Positions 37,001-47,500 of a stretch of DNA of 64,000 nucleotides are shown in pieces. The position numbers and the translations under genes were made by a program. Each line of letters starts with the position of its first letter. Positions within the stretch are counted from its first letter, which is position 1. Origin of the DNA: JBMNGG01 sp050949705 (GTDB lineage Bacteria > Bacillota > Thermosediminibacteria > Thermosediminibacterales > Tepidanaerobacteraceae); assembly GCA_050949705.1 (NCBI GenBank), contig JBMNGG010000011.1, positions 62,001 to 126,000 on the forward strand. Reading direction: 5' to 3'. Below the pieces are notes generated by a model that saw only the letters and a program-made list of their open reading frames with translations, was not told the DNA's origin and did no database searches.

Positions 37001-38509
37001 TTCCGACCGGGAGGATTGTACCAGCCGGGTACTGAGAAACAGTCGATACTGGTGTTAGCGGATAACGAAACTAAGGTTAAAACCTTTGGAGGAGCCTTGG
37101 GCGTAGGGGTAGGCTTTGGTGTGGGGGCCGCTTTGGATTTGGTCAGCATTCATAACCGCACAGTGGCTATGGTTAAAGCCGCAACCAACCTATATGCCCG
37201 TGACGATATAGAAGTTAGGGCTAAATCCCTTAAAATAGTGGATTCTCAGGTTTATTCCGGTGAGGCTACCGGTTTAGTCGGCATATCCGGTGCTGTATCC
37301 ATAATTATTGTAGGAACCGCGATTGATGAGGACGGCAAAAATGAATTTAACCAGGTCCTTCAAGAACAGCTCGATAACGATTTATCCAAAGACGCTTTCT
37401 TCTACTACAATAAAGACAATCAAAAAGGCACCCGGATGCCCAGCATTTTCGGCGACAGGCTTATTACGCTGATATCTTTCTTTGATGATTTGTCTAAAAT
37501 AGCTGATAAACTGGGAGATGTCCTTGACCCTGATATGGAGTACAGCGATAGGGTCACTATGGCTGCCGTAGAAAAAAGTCAAAAGGAAGAAAACGGTGTT
37601 GAGATTGTTACCGACGGAAAGGTAATAATTGAAGCTATAAATAAATATGACATCAAATCTACACCCAGTAATATTGCTGCATCGGTGCTAGCCGGTTTCG
37701 GAGGAACGGTAGGTCTTGTTGCAACTCAAGAAAGGACGCTGGCTTATGTGGGAGACTATAGTTATATCCGGGCTTTGAGTCTAAATATCCGCGCCGAGTC
37801 CTGGGATAAGACGGAGGTCATATGCAAGGCTGTTTCAGGTGCTGCGGGCATTGGTGCGCATGCTTATGTTGCTCTTGCCGGTGTAACTCCCCATGTCGAT
37901 GCTTATCTAGGCCATAACTCTAATATAATTGTATCTAAAAATGTTGAAATCAATGCGGAAGTAATTCCGGAAGTAGTTGCTGAGGTTAAAAGTGTAGATG
38001 TTAGCGGAGTTGGTCAAGTTGGTGGATCTATTGCCGGTGCTGTAGTTAAACCTGTTGTTAACGCTTGGATCGGGGATAACACCTATATCTTTGCTGCTAC
38101 TTTGCCGGTTACCGGTAACCCTACATTAACCTTGTTAGAGAAGGCGGAACTCACCGGTAATCCTGAATTGCAATTCCGTGGATATACCATTCGGGTCCAA
38201 GGAGAATTCACCTTTGTACGCGGTGTGGCCATGTCCGGTGATCCCGATCTCGTATTTGAAGGTCCGATAGTGGTTGAAGGTCAATTTACCCTTATCCGTG
38301 GAGTAGCCATGACCGGCCAGCCGGGATTGGTGTTCAAATATGATAAGGGGGAAATAAGAGGCCAAATTTATAGACATGTATATGTAACCCTTACTGAAGG
38401 AGATAATGGAAACTATAATCTTACAGTCTGGGATTGGGATTTTGATAGTAACGGCTATGTAGAGCTGAACCTGGAAGAAAAATCCTGGTCGGAGATTATT
38501 TATCTCTAA
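27689..38509 (+). CDS. Giant surface protein, part 2: acidic stalk and beta-helix repeat domain
   Basis: About 3,606 codons, all open, in frame with ATG 28406 but clearly coding from 27689. The acidic repeats end near 28020. A small beta domain follows (ITFSGTFYDSLTKQAIAGEEIKI). From about 28650 to 38000 there are more than 30 units of 75-95 residues built as AVNYIxNxVxAYIxNSxVxAxGxIxLxAxSxAxIxAVAGxxGxxGxxGVG. These Gly/Ala/Val-rich repeats suggest a long parallel beta-helix like filamentous haemagglutinins. Two copies of a larger module of about 1.65 kb lie at about 32.6-35.9 kb. Three short repeats of the form GVAMxGxPxLVF stand near 38100-38340. The stop at 38507 is a frameshift: one added base joins SEIIYL to KDYYYSTTQQFYVVRV. 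Confidence 0.85.
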   Translation, partial: GTGDDEGTADDKGTGDDEINGVDEGAGDDEDTSDEEGTGNDEGTSEGEGIGEGEGTGDDEGTADDKDTGDDESNGDDEGTDVGEDTANNEGTGDDEGTDNDQTGEEPEQGELDAAQAEGEFVEGETGIQSDGQTAHSITFSGTFYDSLTKQAIAGEEIKIDISVWHNGHDITAIAEKTLSKDGNYELYFASELFDYPFFPEEEYTFKAVAEEYEFHEWTLLFKVDHTSGPHLAYDLDFYLAPKQVEVDGQMVESGISGGWVSLDNKAIIDKDLIYPGYNLEIKSAEKGSIRNKPFDEITVRDGVTITTRKLDPEEEDPDYLEGVSAGNSGKIYLEAERVNIGKGVRILAHAINNPGDEFTAGNITIRSEAVGGTDFVDMLPGVDIDHPQAIINIGEGAIIKGKEVIFEAEAKSEDIFHDSNENDLTDTKELQWLHDLLNTGVGKTLGFVEDFSLVGGVTISKATSLISINAGSLIEAESFEALSSSYISASVAPIAIAAGVAVGVGISDAQVIVEGTIITAGDCNLKSLADNTLQVAGTSGGIKGLSAGVAVSYLDSTSKVHVGGSSGASTLQVGGNLTVKAETIDRNFTFARSMTDENGKVGIAVAVSYEHGVTEAYLAGTVDVDGDILVGAYTTKEKLGDRKLVILPTVNDGVYAYAGANTSSTGDLSDDVKAKITGKISEFAKNHIKEFINKYILDKKDEIEEKSGSTITPFELAAAIAVYLDTNNATARISPKAVVTTRGSVTVHARTESQPIVVATGSVEQPKGSQNPGGEGTSGEGGAAPDPGSGGDPGTEEGTKFAGVAAVVVGIFENNVTSYIGANAEVNAAKDLNIKAEYINDYVFRYGIELIKYLIGDFYSTDDKEQTINRGDIVEVKDGHTASGEAGNLYKYIGFDPLTNVDLSTINYTNTNLWEDLGAWWKYQSIEFIRHLTTYLDNRLGTTDNLVNFWVQSNAAGADVGTCGSVSVILRDNSVEAYIDEGAKINQINDSNPGNPIYRTGKQNVKVMSVLVDEIVYFSGNIELPGIELDTKKKYNIALHLGGQGTDAPVALGGSVIVFIQNNMAKAEIRDQVHLYADNLDVIADTKVLNVIVSAAGGNAGKFGLEGTFTWLTLNNQTIAQILNGARVDVPGKVVVKANDQTDIVNVSGVITASGNTGIGGTGGYNGLSRNTQAVIGILHDSEDSGEQTGGMPTGEEPIVRAGDVLVEAQNDGFIISVAVADVACTEKTVPKEGNKKEAPQKGGSYGVGVSAQVVINNIRDEVLAYIRQASLHSTNLVIASHNRTRVIAVGGSAAIVTKDGTSAGLAGSFALNRIFNKTKAFIDNSNVEVTENLEIKAEAEERIIAVAASGSGTTATKSGSVAGQVSLNTIASEVVAAIFNQAEVAAKNITLIATDRTMIIAVAGALTYGGKAGIGSAVAINDIPIEVLGGKRNAVKTYIENSDVSFSGDLKQIAESNNLIIAVAAAIGDSKEGMAAAASITVNTITVDTAAYINASNIIGKNEDEKNSANIELKATDNSGIYSLAGAGTFSKSYSTVGIAVAFNLIANTVNTFVKETVLEAASLTLNSTMNAVIMNVTVAGSGADKAATYGSLSINTIVGEVLAYIAESTVTTDSKVELVALNKADIGSLAGAVGGAKNIAVGASLAANYIGGYGDAFAPYQVDAYIDNSRVVVSNGNLKLWAYSNAIIKSISAVGSFSGKNAAVNGAVSLNYINMNILVYIKDCSSPDGTVPKENKFIWANGNILLEAADNTAISVLAGNIAGSGGTGVGAAIAVVFIGSLNTDPFEQYRNYNEVIEDYEPENENSPEEDLPNNAYEYPEFDFKSLNSYSQVAAYIHNSVVESENGGISLKVTANSVIFNIAAGTAIGGKTAGVQGSVALNYLAANVTALITDSIVQAADDILLEARSLRRSDIPLTALQPDRDASDELVTEYNGNPDEPDSTFKLATIHALAGLIAGGGKAGVGVALAVNYLSVNNLAGITGSQVSTNGDIILIAESDSAIFAVSAGLAGSGKLAFAGSVSVNFIRNDIQSFIKNSTVSSSNSNTEVTDGHYPGVTVYAANTSNIFSIAGQVNFSGKEGIGAAAAYNDISNTIQAYIGDANAANDTVVTSTSYVTVTSLSQCNITTFAVGGGFGGKFSGNGSISINTIRNDIAGYILNSAVEAVQSIYLTASDKSKIGAVAGAVGISGSTAVGGSLAINFIGGFSEDALGPHQIQAYIANSKVISTNGSITLKALSEAIIKSIAAVGGFAGKVAVNGSVSINWIYTDVAAYILGCQGDEKYIQAKQDITLDAVDNSAVSVIAGDVSGGGVLGAGASIAIVFIGSGTDSLKDWFDALYKNEIFDDGEYPYDNIYDEDYVEEHEDENWDDREGVSEADYEYPEPEFADTGKVRAYISDSEVIAENGSVTVTATNNSIIFTISAGFAVGGKAGAYRGSLSLNHIHNDVLAMIINSIIDAGEDVSVSALTLQRNWIPKGALQAEWDDDTDYEQVTSFDGGQQFEEGENPVETEPTSPKRLTSIQAIAGGVSGGLNVGLGAALAVNHLHNEYSAAIVNSAINAGGDVVVLAECKSGIETVSGAIALAVGVNSFPFAAAGSLSLNMINNTILSHITASTVQAANITVMAKDTSFINSVSGQVGISGGIVAGPVPVPTGAAFGAALAYNDINSVVKAYIDNVIGEDTKKASVLTATGNTVIKALFDADINTIAAGGSLSVWVGASGTVATNIIKSLVEAYITGSNVTADNNIYILAHSDSFIGSYGGAVGGGLIGYGAAAVINAIDVTTRAYISGSVVVASGNGDGIEVFAWNDNGKPVKDGQGHGPKENGLIIIAYSRDALAIYTGSLGFGAAGLSGELSASSLKNVTEAYITSSNINNEDDWGRKVIIRAHQDTGVVIYTGAAAVGIGSVALGTALNTILVQHWTKAYIDNESIVCALEGIDVWALTGYHPLEEGKKGVIIGGAAVGTTGAIAGVVSVLMMENINEAFVKESDLFSRGTITVKSLHNVKVESVIASVAADLLFIGSGGSIFFTSLDNIVRAFVEAASLNASEAVQIIARSRDVIDLIIGTGGAGAIGGVAGSIGLTLIETITEAYLQGAINQNPRFRPGGLYQPGTEKQSILVLADNETKVKTFGGALGVGVGFGVGAALDLVSIHNRTVAMVKAATNLYARDDIEVRAKSLKIVDSQVYSGEATGLVGISGAVSIIIVGTAIDEDGKNEFNQVLQEQLDNDLSKDAFFYYNKDNQKGTRMPSIFGDRLITLISFFDDLSKIADKLGDVLDPDMEYSDRVTMAAVEKSQKEENGVEIVTDGKVIIEAINKYDIKSTPSNIAASVLAGFGGTVGLVATQERTLAYVGDYSYIRALSLNIRAESWDKTEVICKAVSGAAGIGAHAYVALAGVTPHVDAYLGHNSNIIVSKNVEINAEVIPEVVAEVKSVDVSGVGQVGGSIAGAVVKPVVNAWIGDNTYIFAATLPVTGNPTLTLLEKAELTGNPELQFRGYTIRVQGEFTFVRGVAMSGDPDLVFEGPIVVEGQFTLIRGVAMTGQPGLVFKYDKGEIRGQIYRHVYVTLTEGDNGNYNLTVWDWDFDSNGYVELNLEEKSWSEIIYL
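32590..35900 (+). repeat. Two diverged copies of a 1.65-kb module in the giant gene
   Basis: The segment with IGGYGDAFAPYQVDAYIDNS near 32640 corresponds to IGGFSEDALGPHQIQAYIAN near 34300. AIAVVFIGS near 33020 corresponds to SIAIVFIGS near 34660. The acidic linker with YEYPEFDF near 33150 corresponds to YEYPEPEF near 34830. Offsets are about 1,640-1,685 bp, so a module of about 550 residues duplicated within the beta-helix array. Confidence 0.75.
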
Positions 38510-41500
38510 AAGATTATTACTACTCGACAACGCAACAATTCTATGTTGTACGGGTTCAAGGGAATACTGCTGTTCTAACGGCAGATGGCCAGGTTACGGC
38601 TATTGGGTCAGAAGTTCCCTATTATCTAAACTGGGAAAGGAACAGCATTACTCGCAGTGACGGCAATTGGAGCGAAGACAGCTTTAAGCCGGGAGACAGC
38701 ATTATTATTGAAGGAACCGAGCATAATGACGGAATCTATCGGATCGAATTTATAAGCGAAGATGGTAAAGTTCTTGTAATTGATATTGCCACCCCGTTAA
38801 AAGATGAAGGCATAGATTCAGATAATGATGTCTCTATTGGTCTTGTGGAAGTAATGTCGGATTATGGCAATCTAAAATTTGAACACGAAACAGATGGCAA
38901 AAATATAAGAAAAGTTACATTGAAAAAAGGTGAAGATGGCTACGATATCTTTGAGGTTGAAGTTGATTATGATGTTGATTTGTCAGGAATACGAGTAGGG
39001 GATTACGTTTCAATTTGGTATCAGGAATGGATTCATCCTTACAATAACCGGCAATTAACTGACAAATATCGGTTAATCGACATTATTCATACTTCGGAAA
39101 ATCCGTACAAGTATACCTTGATTCTTGCCACCAAGGGAGCAATCTCGGAGGAGACATTTGGTACTTCTTATTCAAATTTGACCTTGCGGTGGGAAAGAAG
39201 CAAGATTACCCGCGATGAAGGAAACTGGTGTGAGGACGGTTTCCAGGCCGGAGATACAATCACCGTTAAAGATACTGAAAAAAATAACGGTCAGTATATC
39301 ATCTGGAGCATAAGTGAAGATGGTCGCACCATTATTCTTGACTTGGGCAATATCCTTGATCCAGAGGAAGTTGTTGAATCTGAAGAAATTACTAATAATC
39401 AGGCAGTAGCTATCTACGCCGACCGTAGCCATGACCGCATTCGTTGGGACAATGCTCCAGAGGGCTGGTCCTGGCAAGATGTAAGGATTGAGGTCGGAGA
39501 CGGAATTATTGTTAAGATTAATGACCCTAATTATGAAAGCTTAAACGGTAAATACCGGATTATCGGTATCCTGGAAGACGGTACTTTGGTTCTCGATTCC
39601 CGCGGTAAGCTGGTGGACGTTACAACCTCGGCTTCTGTCTGCGAGCCCCCCACCATTACTCGCAAAGATGATGGCTGTTGGTGGGATGACGGCTTTGAGC
39701 CTGGAGATACTATTGTAATTTCCGGAAGCCGTTATAATGACGGGAAATATGTAATTGAGGCTATTAGTGAAGATGGCAAGATCCTTGTTCTCGTTCTGGA
39801 TGACGAAAATATGTTGCGGGACGAATTTGTCAACAAGGAAAGCGTTGATATAGAGCTCAACGGTGAGTTTACCTTATCGGAAGAAACTGTTACTTATGAA
39901 GACGGTGAAGAAGAGCTTGAAGTAATCAGGATAGTCCTACAGAGCACCGACGAAGACTGGAGCTGGGAGGAACTAAGCCTTCGTTTTGGAGATTTAATTG
40001 TATTACCGGTAGATGATGGAGAATTAAAAGGTCATGTTATTGCTGTCGAGGCCAACAAGCTCATTATTGAAATTGCCAACCTCGATTTAGGGGAAAACAA
40101 AACCATTACAATGTCTACTGTCAAACTGGAACTCCTGCCGTCTCAAGTTGTGATCAGGGCTGATGGCGAAAAAGGTCAAGATAAATTGATTTACGACGGT
40201 GACGGAGATTGGAGGGATTTCACCAACGACGAGGATAGAGACAGAATAATTAAAGAAGACTACATCACCGTAATCACACCCAGTCAGGACGAAAACGGGA
40301 TGGGTGTCAACACCGGTATTTATAGGATTATCGGTTTTAGCGACGACTATAAGATCGCTATCTTAGATACCAGCGGAGAGGTTGTTCCTGCAGAAAATAT
40401 AGGCGATGTTGAAGTCATCAAATTCATTCCTTCGGAATTAACCCGTAGTGAGGGCGACTGGATCGCCGACGGCTTTGCCCCTGGGCAAATAATCACGATT
40501 ACGGGCGCGCAGAACTCTAAGAACAATGGTAGATTCTATATTATAGATATAATTAATGACGGTAAAACCCTTTTGTTGGATTATGGTGTGGATAGTGATG
40601 ATGAACTAGTGCATGAGAATTATTCCGGCAGCGGTTTGTCCATAACTGCCGAAGACCTGGATCGCATTGTTCGCAATCATGGCAGTTGGGAAGAGGAAGG
40701 CTTGAAAGCCGGTCAGCAAATTCGTTTAATCGGTTCCCGTAAGGGTTATGACGGAGTTTATACCATCGTTGAAATAACTTCCGACGGCAGGATCCTGGTG
40801 TTAGATCTGGATGAGCACTTTACGGAGAACGAAACCCTTGAAGACTATTTGATAGTGCTCGTCGGGCTAAAAGAATCCAATGTGATTGTCAATGCCAAGG
40901 TCCGCTTGCCTGATTCCGAAACTACGGCCAAGGCCAAGGCTTCGGGGATTGCAGGTAGTGGAGTGGTAAGCGGTAGTTTTGTTTTAGCAACGGCTGAAGT
41001 CAGACCAACTGTTAATGCATATTTTGGTGAGGGCTTGGAACTGGATATCGACGGTTCGGTTCAGGTTATAGCCGAAGCTCACACCAAGCAGGAAGCCTAT
41101 ACTGATACCATAAATGTTGGTGTTGGCGTTGCATTTGGCAAAAACACTGCCGAAGTTGTGCTTGATTCGAAAATCACCGCCGATATCGGCGACAATACTA
41201 AGATTCGGGCTTATGAAGTGTTAGTCAAAGCTTATGGCTTAGAATCCGCTTATGCGGAAGCGATAAGCGGTGGTGGGGGAATCATATCCGGTTCCAGAAC
41301 AGAAGCTAAGACCGAAAATAAGAATAACACAACTGCTTCCGTTGGTGAAGTTCAGATTGACGTTGTTGCCTTTGATCTTTTGGCTGAACACAAACTTGAC
41401 TATAATAGCCTGGCAGGTATTGATTTAGACATTTCTGTATTAGGTCGCAGCGGTGCTGCTGAGGCTTACAATAATGTTAATACTACTGTCCTAGCTAAAG

Positions 41501-44500
41501 TAGGTAAGAATGCTAAGATTACTGCCAATGATATATTGATCCGGGCCAATAATTATACATCTAAAGAATGGCTGAGCGATGACCAGCATAATGCTTACTC
41601 CGGTTCAGGCAGTGCTATTGATTTGGCTACAGCCAAGAGTGAAACATTTATTACCCAGAAATCCCTGATTGAGATTTTGGATGAGGCGATTTTAAGATTG
41701 CTGAGCGACCCCTTCTATCCCGGGGATATCAACCTAGCCGCTTACAATGAGATTCTGGCCAGGGATAGGGTGAAGCTGACCAATGGCGCCGCAATTACTT
41801 CAGTTCTAGCGGAATCGCGTATTGAAGCAGCCGTTGATACCGAAGTCTCAATTGGGAATGCAAGCTTAGACAGTGCCGAAGATATCAGCATTTCGGCTCA
41901 TTCCCGAGCTGAACTGGATACTAGTGCTGATATGGATTCCTATGGTGGAATTGTCGATATTAAGGGCATATCCTATTCCAATGTAGATGCAACAAACAAA
42001 GTTACTGTTGAACCTGGCGCCGAGCTCCTCGCAGAAGGTACTATAAACTTAATGGTCGGGAAGAATATCTTTGACCATGAGAATTATCTAAAGGCTAGAG
42101 CCAGGACTGTTATTTACAACTACGGCGGAATACCCATTTCTGATCCGCATGCTGACGGTTATATTAACTTAAAGAATTACATCTCTATTAAAGAAAATGC
42201 GGTTCTTAAATCCGCGGGAGATACCAGCCTGATAACGGAAAGCGGTGCCTTGTTGGCTGAGGGTAGAGTCTCAGGTACTGATTGGGTTCGCAGTGCCTTA
42301 GGGGCTGAAATTATCGGCGGTACAGGCATACCCACTGTTGATTCCGTTGTCCGGGTGGATGGCACCATTGAGGTAGGATTGTGCAGCGAACATAAAGTGA
42401 CGATAGATGAGAAGGGCGAAGTCACTTATATTGGCGAACGGATGCCTAAAATTACCAAGAAGAAAGCCATTCTAAGCAACTATCTATTGGACGAAATCAG
42501 ACGGCTTAAACTTTTAGCTGCTGAATATAAAGGAACCGAGGCTGAAATTGCTTTTAATAATGAGATCAGATTCCTGGAAGAAGAATTGAGGCGTATGGGT
42601 TATAATACCAACGGCCCCATTGATCCCATCTGGATCGACATCATCGTCATCGGCGATATCCGGGCAGAACAGCCCAATATCAACATTGTCTCCGAAGACG
42701 GCTCTCTGGTCGGAATAGGTAAACTAAACGCTTCCGAAACGACGCCATTGATAGAAATAATTAATAACAGCCCTTATTATCTTGAATTGGGTTCTTTGAT
42801 TATCCCTGAAAAAGAAGGCGGCCTGATTTACTTTAATGGTTCGAGAATTATCGGCAGTCTGGATGAGGCCAATGACAAGATTAATGAATTAAATACAAAT
42901 CCAGGAGCAGCTTTTACGCAGATCAAAAGCCGTGGATCGCAAGATGCTGGTACTCCCAAGATTGAAGTCCGGAATACTTATAGGGGCGTAAGAAACCCTG
43001 AAATTCGGGTTTATGGCAATATTCAAAATATAGGTTTTCAGGGCTATCCCGGTATAGTTATCTTAGAGAGCACCGGCGGTATTGCAGTCTATGGCTCCAT
43101 CGAAACGGGAGATCTGGAAATAAATACCGAGGGTAATTTCCGGCAGAGTTATACGGATACTTTCTTCAATGTTGCCGGTTCACCGCGGGCCATTTGGGGT
43201 GGTTTTGTCAAAAGTTACACCCAGGGCAAGAAAGTCGACTATCCTTACCGTTATGTATGGGAAGTTAATTCATATGGTATAGGCAGATGGGTATGGAAAC
43301 GGGTAGGTATTTATGACACCGAAATTCAAAAAATCCTCAATAGAGAACCTACTAACCAGATTAAAGCAGACAATATCTTCATTGCTGCTCGCTACCTGAA
43401 CATTAACGGTACCATAGAAGCCGGACGGTCCGTATACGATATTAAATTTGGCCAAGAGGTCAAAGAAAGAATCGAATACTATAAGCAGAGGGGAATTTAT
43501 TCCCAGAATTATAAAGACTATCCTCTATTCTCCGGCAAACCCGATTACTACTATTATTATGACCCGGTTAACAATGCAATAGTTTTAGAGCCCATAGCTG
43601 TTCGCGGCGGATACATTGAACTCTTCGGTCATATTATCAGCACCGGTAACGGCAAAATCATGGCATTGGACGGCTACGGCACTATTAACGTGAACAATCA
43701 AACCGGCTATGACATAATTATTAAAGGCTTAGATACCGGTATCGGCAGCAAAGGTGTAGTAATAATTACCGATACTTCCAAGACGAAACAGGTAGGCAAT
43801 AAGACTTACTACCAAGCCACCAAATATGAACGTGAGGGAAATCAGGTTAAAGTTACTACTTGGTATGTAGACGATACAGGTAATAAGATAGATGAAAAAA
43901 CTACTTGGGCCAATCAAAATAACGCTAAATATCAGCCGACGCAAGGCTTGCGCTATGATTGGGTAATGGGTCAAAGCGTCACCGAAAAGAGAATTGAAAC
44001 CTATTGCACCAAGACCTGGCTGGGTATAGACTGGATAGCGAGAGATCCTAAAGACAAAATAGACGAGATATATCTGCCAATGGGCGCTCCGCGCCTGCTG
44101 CTAGAAGGGGAATTCCTTCGCCAAGTCAGCCAGAATTCGGAAGAATATAGCGAAGCTTATACTTATAAATACTCTTATGTGGTATTGGATAACAATTATT
44201 GGTATCAACCGAAATCATCCACATTCTGGACTTACCAGTCCTGGTTCTTGGCTCCGAAATACTACTATGCTCGATATGTCTTTGAGCGAGGCTCGATGGA
44301 AGTTTATCACCACAGTATCAGAGCCGACTATGATATTAGCATCGAATTTACCGGTTCTGCTCAGGGTAAGGTTGATGTTAAATCCAACGGCAATGTGATA
44401 ATCGACGGAGCCATTAAGAATGCAAGTGGAGATACTACTATTGAAAGTGAAAAAGCCATTTATTATAAGACCTCTGAGCCCATTATATCCCGGAACATTA

Positions 44501-47500
44501 CCCTTAAAGCCAAGGCAGGCATCGGTATAAACCTTCCGGTCCTCATCGACTTGCAAGGCGGGGCTCTTAAAGCCAGCACCACCAATGGCAATATTCATGT
44601 TAAAGAAGTAGCAGGCCCTCTGACGGTGGAACAGGCAATCAGTAACAACGGCAATGTCCGCTTAGAAGCTGAGACAAATATTACAGCCACTGCTAATGCC
44701 AACGTCCAAGGTAACCTAATTGAGTTAATAGCTTCCCATGGCGCTATCTACGGAGCCGGCGGATTGGGCAGCTATATCAAAGTAAAAAGCGGTGCAGGAT
44801 CGGGGCATGGTGTAAGTGCTCTGGCTAGAAACAATATCTTTCTGGAAGAACTGACGGACTCCATGAAAATTATCCGCATCGAATCCCTTAACGGCGATGT
44901 ATTCATAAAAGTGCCTTCCGGAAGTTTAGTCGACGGCAATCCCGATGATTTTGATGGTAATCCAGATTTGCTCGGCTTATGGGACGATTATGCTTATGAC
45001 ATGGATGAAACTGATGGTACCGATGATACTATAATTAGCCTAACGGCATTGGAAATATATGAATTCTTACAAGAAATTTATCGCAAGCAAATAATCGATA
45101 CGAATTACTGGACAAATGATCTCGATCTGATCGGTCAAAATATCACTTTAGAAGTAAAGAACAATCTAGGCAGTGTTGAAAACCTCCGCATAGATATAAA
45201 TGACGGCAAGTTTAAGCTTGACAAGGAAAAGGCCACCATCCTGGCCGGGGCCAAGCCTGGCGAAGCAGCCTTCTATGCTTCTAATGGCAATTTGATTACA
45301 AATCCTGACGAACTATACAGGGCAGCCTACATGATGGTTAACCTCAAACGCGGCTTGACTGTAAAGGCCCAAGACAAGGTGAATGTCCAGGCCGGTGGTA
45401 ATATTTACTTAAATTCGCGAGGAGATATAAAAATAGAGACAATCAAATCGACTTCAGGAGGAAAAGCAGAAGTAAGGCTTAAATCCGGCGGCGGTATTTA
45501 CAATGCTGCCTCAATAGGTGCTGCCAATATCATTGGCGGTAACTTAGCCCTGATTCTGGAGGTGGCAGGTGGTCCGCTAGGTACTGAAGAGAATCCGCTG
45601 ACTTTGCAACTGGGTCCAGAATCCTTTCTCAGAGTGCGTTCCGCTGAGGATATTTACCTCGAGGGTATTAAGGGTGGCAGCAGTACCGGTGGCCTGAATA
45701 TTGACTTTATCTATACTTCGGGCATGGTAAAAATCATAACATCCGGTGCTATTCGGGCTGCTGCGAAAGATGAAGACGCAAATATCGTTAGCGGTGATTT
45801 GGTCATAGCCGCTTCCTCGATAGGTAATGCCGATAACTTCTTGCGGATTGACCTGCTGGAAGACGGCAATTTAACAGCAACCGCTGACGGCAGCATTTAC
45901 TTGCAGGAAGTTGCGGGAGATATGAAAGTTGATACTGTTACTTCCAACAGCGGTGACATCGATCTCCGGAGTGCTGGAAGCATGCGTTTGGGAAAAGTGA
46001 CTTCTACCATCGGTAATATTAATCTCCAGAGTGGTGGTAACATAGACTTAGGAATGATTGAATCCGCTAGTGGTGATATTAATCTCCAAAGTGCCGGTAA
46101 CGTTAATATGGCTCAGGGGTTGATCTTCTCTACCAGCGGAAACATCTATCTCAATAGTTCTGAAAACATAATCTTAGGGACAATTATTTCCCACAGCGGA
46201 AATATTAATGTCCAATGTGATGGAAGTATACAACTTGGAACAATTTCTTCCGATACTGGTGATATTTACCTCCATGCTCTAGATTCTATCTATACTGATT
46301 TTGATAACACTAACCCCAATATTCAAGGCAAAGGTTTCATTGATTTGACGGCCATAAATGGAGAGATCGGTTCTCTTGCCAATTTCCTAAGGGTATACAC
46401 CCTACCCGGAGGAAAGCTAAATGCAACGGCAAAAGGCAATATCTATATCAATGGAGTAGGCGGAGATTTATATTTAGGAGTTTTAACCAGTCAAAACAAG
46501 AACAGCACAGTCTACATCATTACCCCTAATAGGATACTTAACGGCAATTTGGATCCGAACATAGAAAATATTATCTCCAATAAAGCTCACATAGAAGCAG
46601 AGGGAGATATAGGTGCGGAAGACAAATATCTCATCACCGCTGTGTATTACCTCGAAGGGTCTTCAGATGGGGATATCTGGCTCTTAAACATGAAAGCTTT
46701 AATCGTTGGCAGTGTTGTCGAAGAGACCACAGGCTTAACGAGTGGTGGTTCGCTACATCTGATTATTTACGGCAAACTGACCGTTGCGGAGAACATTACC
46801 TCTCATGGTGAGCTTATCTTAACTACCCAGGATTTGGCTACTGAGGGTCAAGATATAGTAATAAACGGAGGAGTAACATTCCAGTCTCAAACTGCTTCGG
46901 TCCAGCTACAAGCAGGGGACAATATTGTGCTGGAGATTGGCGCTATCCTTAAGGCTCCAGAACAAGTAATTTTACGTGTAGATGATCAACACGCGAATCC
47001 TGCCAGTAGTGATCCTGATGAAACTGGCGGAAGGCTGGATTTATTCGGCCAGATTCTCGCTCCTTCACTCTTGATTATAGGACAGGCCGATAACGATGAA
47101 ATTTTAATTAGCACGGAAAGCTCCTTACCTAATACAGTAATCAAGACAGGGGACGGACAAGACCTTATCACCCTGGATAAAATAAGACCTTTAACTGGTT
47201 ATGAAGGCAATTCAGCGACTATAACCATTGACGGTGAAGGTGGCAGCGATAATTACATTATTAATCTAGTTGGCAGCAGCAATTACTTGATAATTATCCA
47301 GGACAGCGGAACTGGAGAAGGTGACGAGGATACTCTAACTATCAATGCCACAGCAAATAACGACCAGATTCTAATCCGGCATAACTTTATTGCTCTGATT
47401 AATAACGGAGTTGATTTAGACGGCGACGGTTATGCCGATGTGGAACGCATTAATTACAATATTTCAGCGATATTTGATCCTGATAACCAAACTTGGTTGG

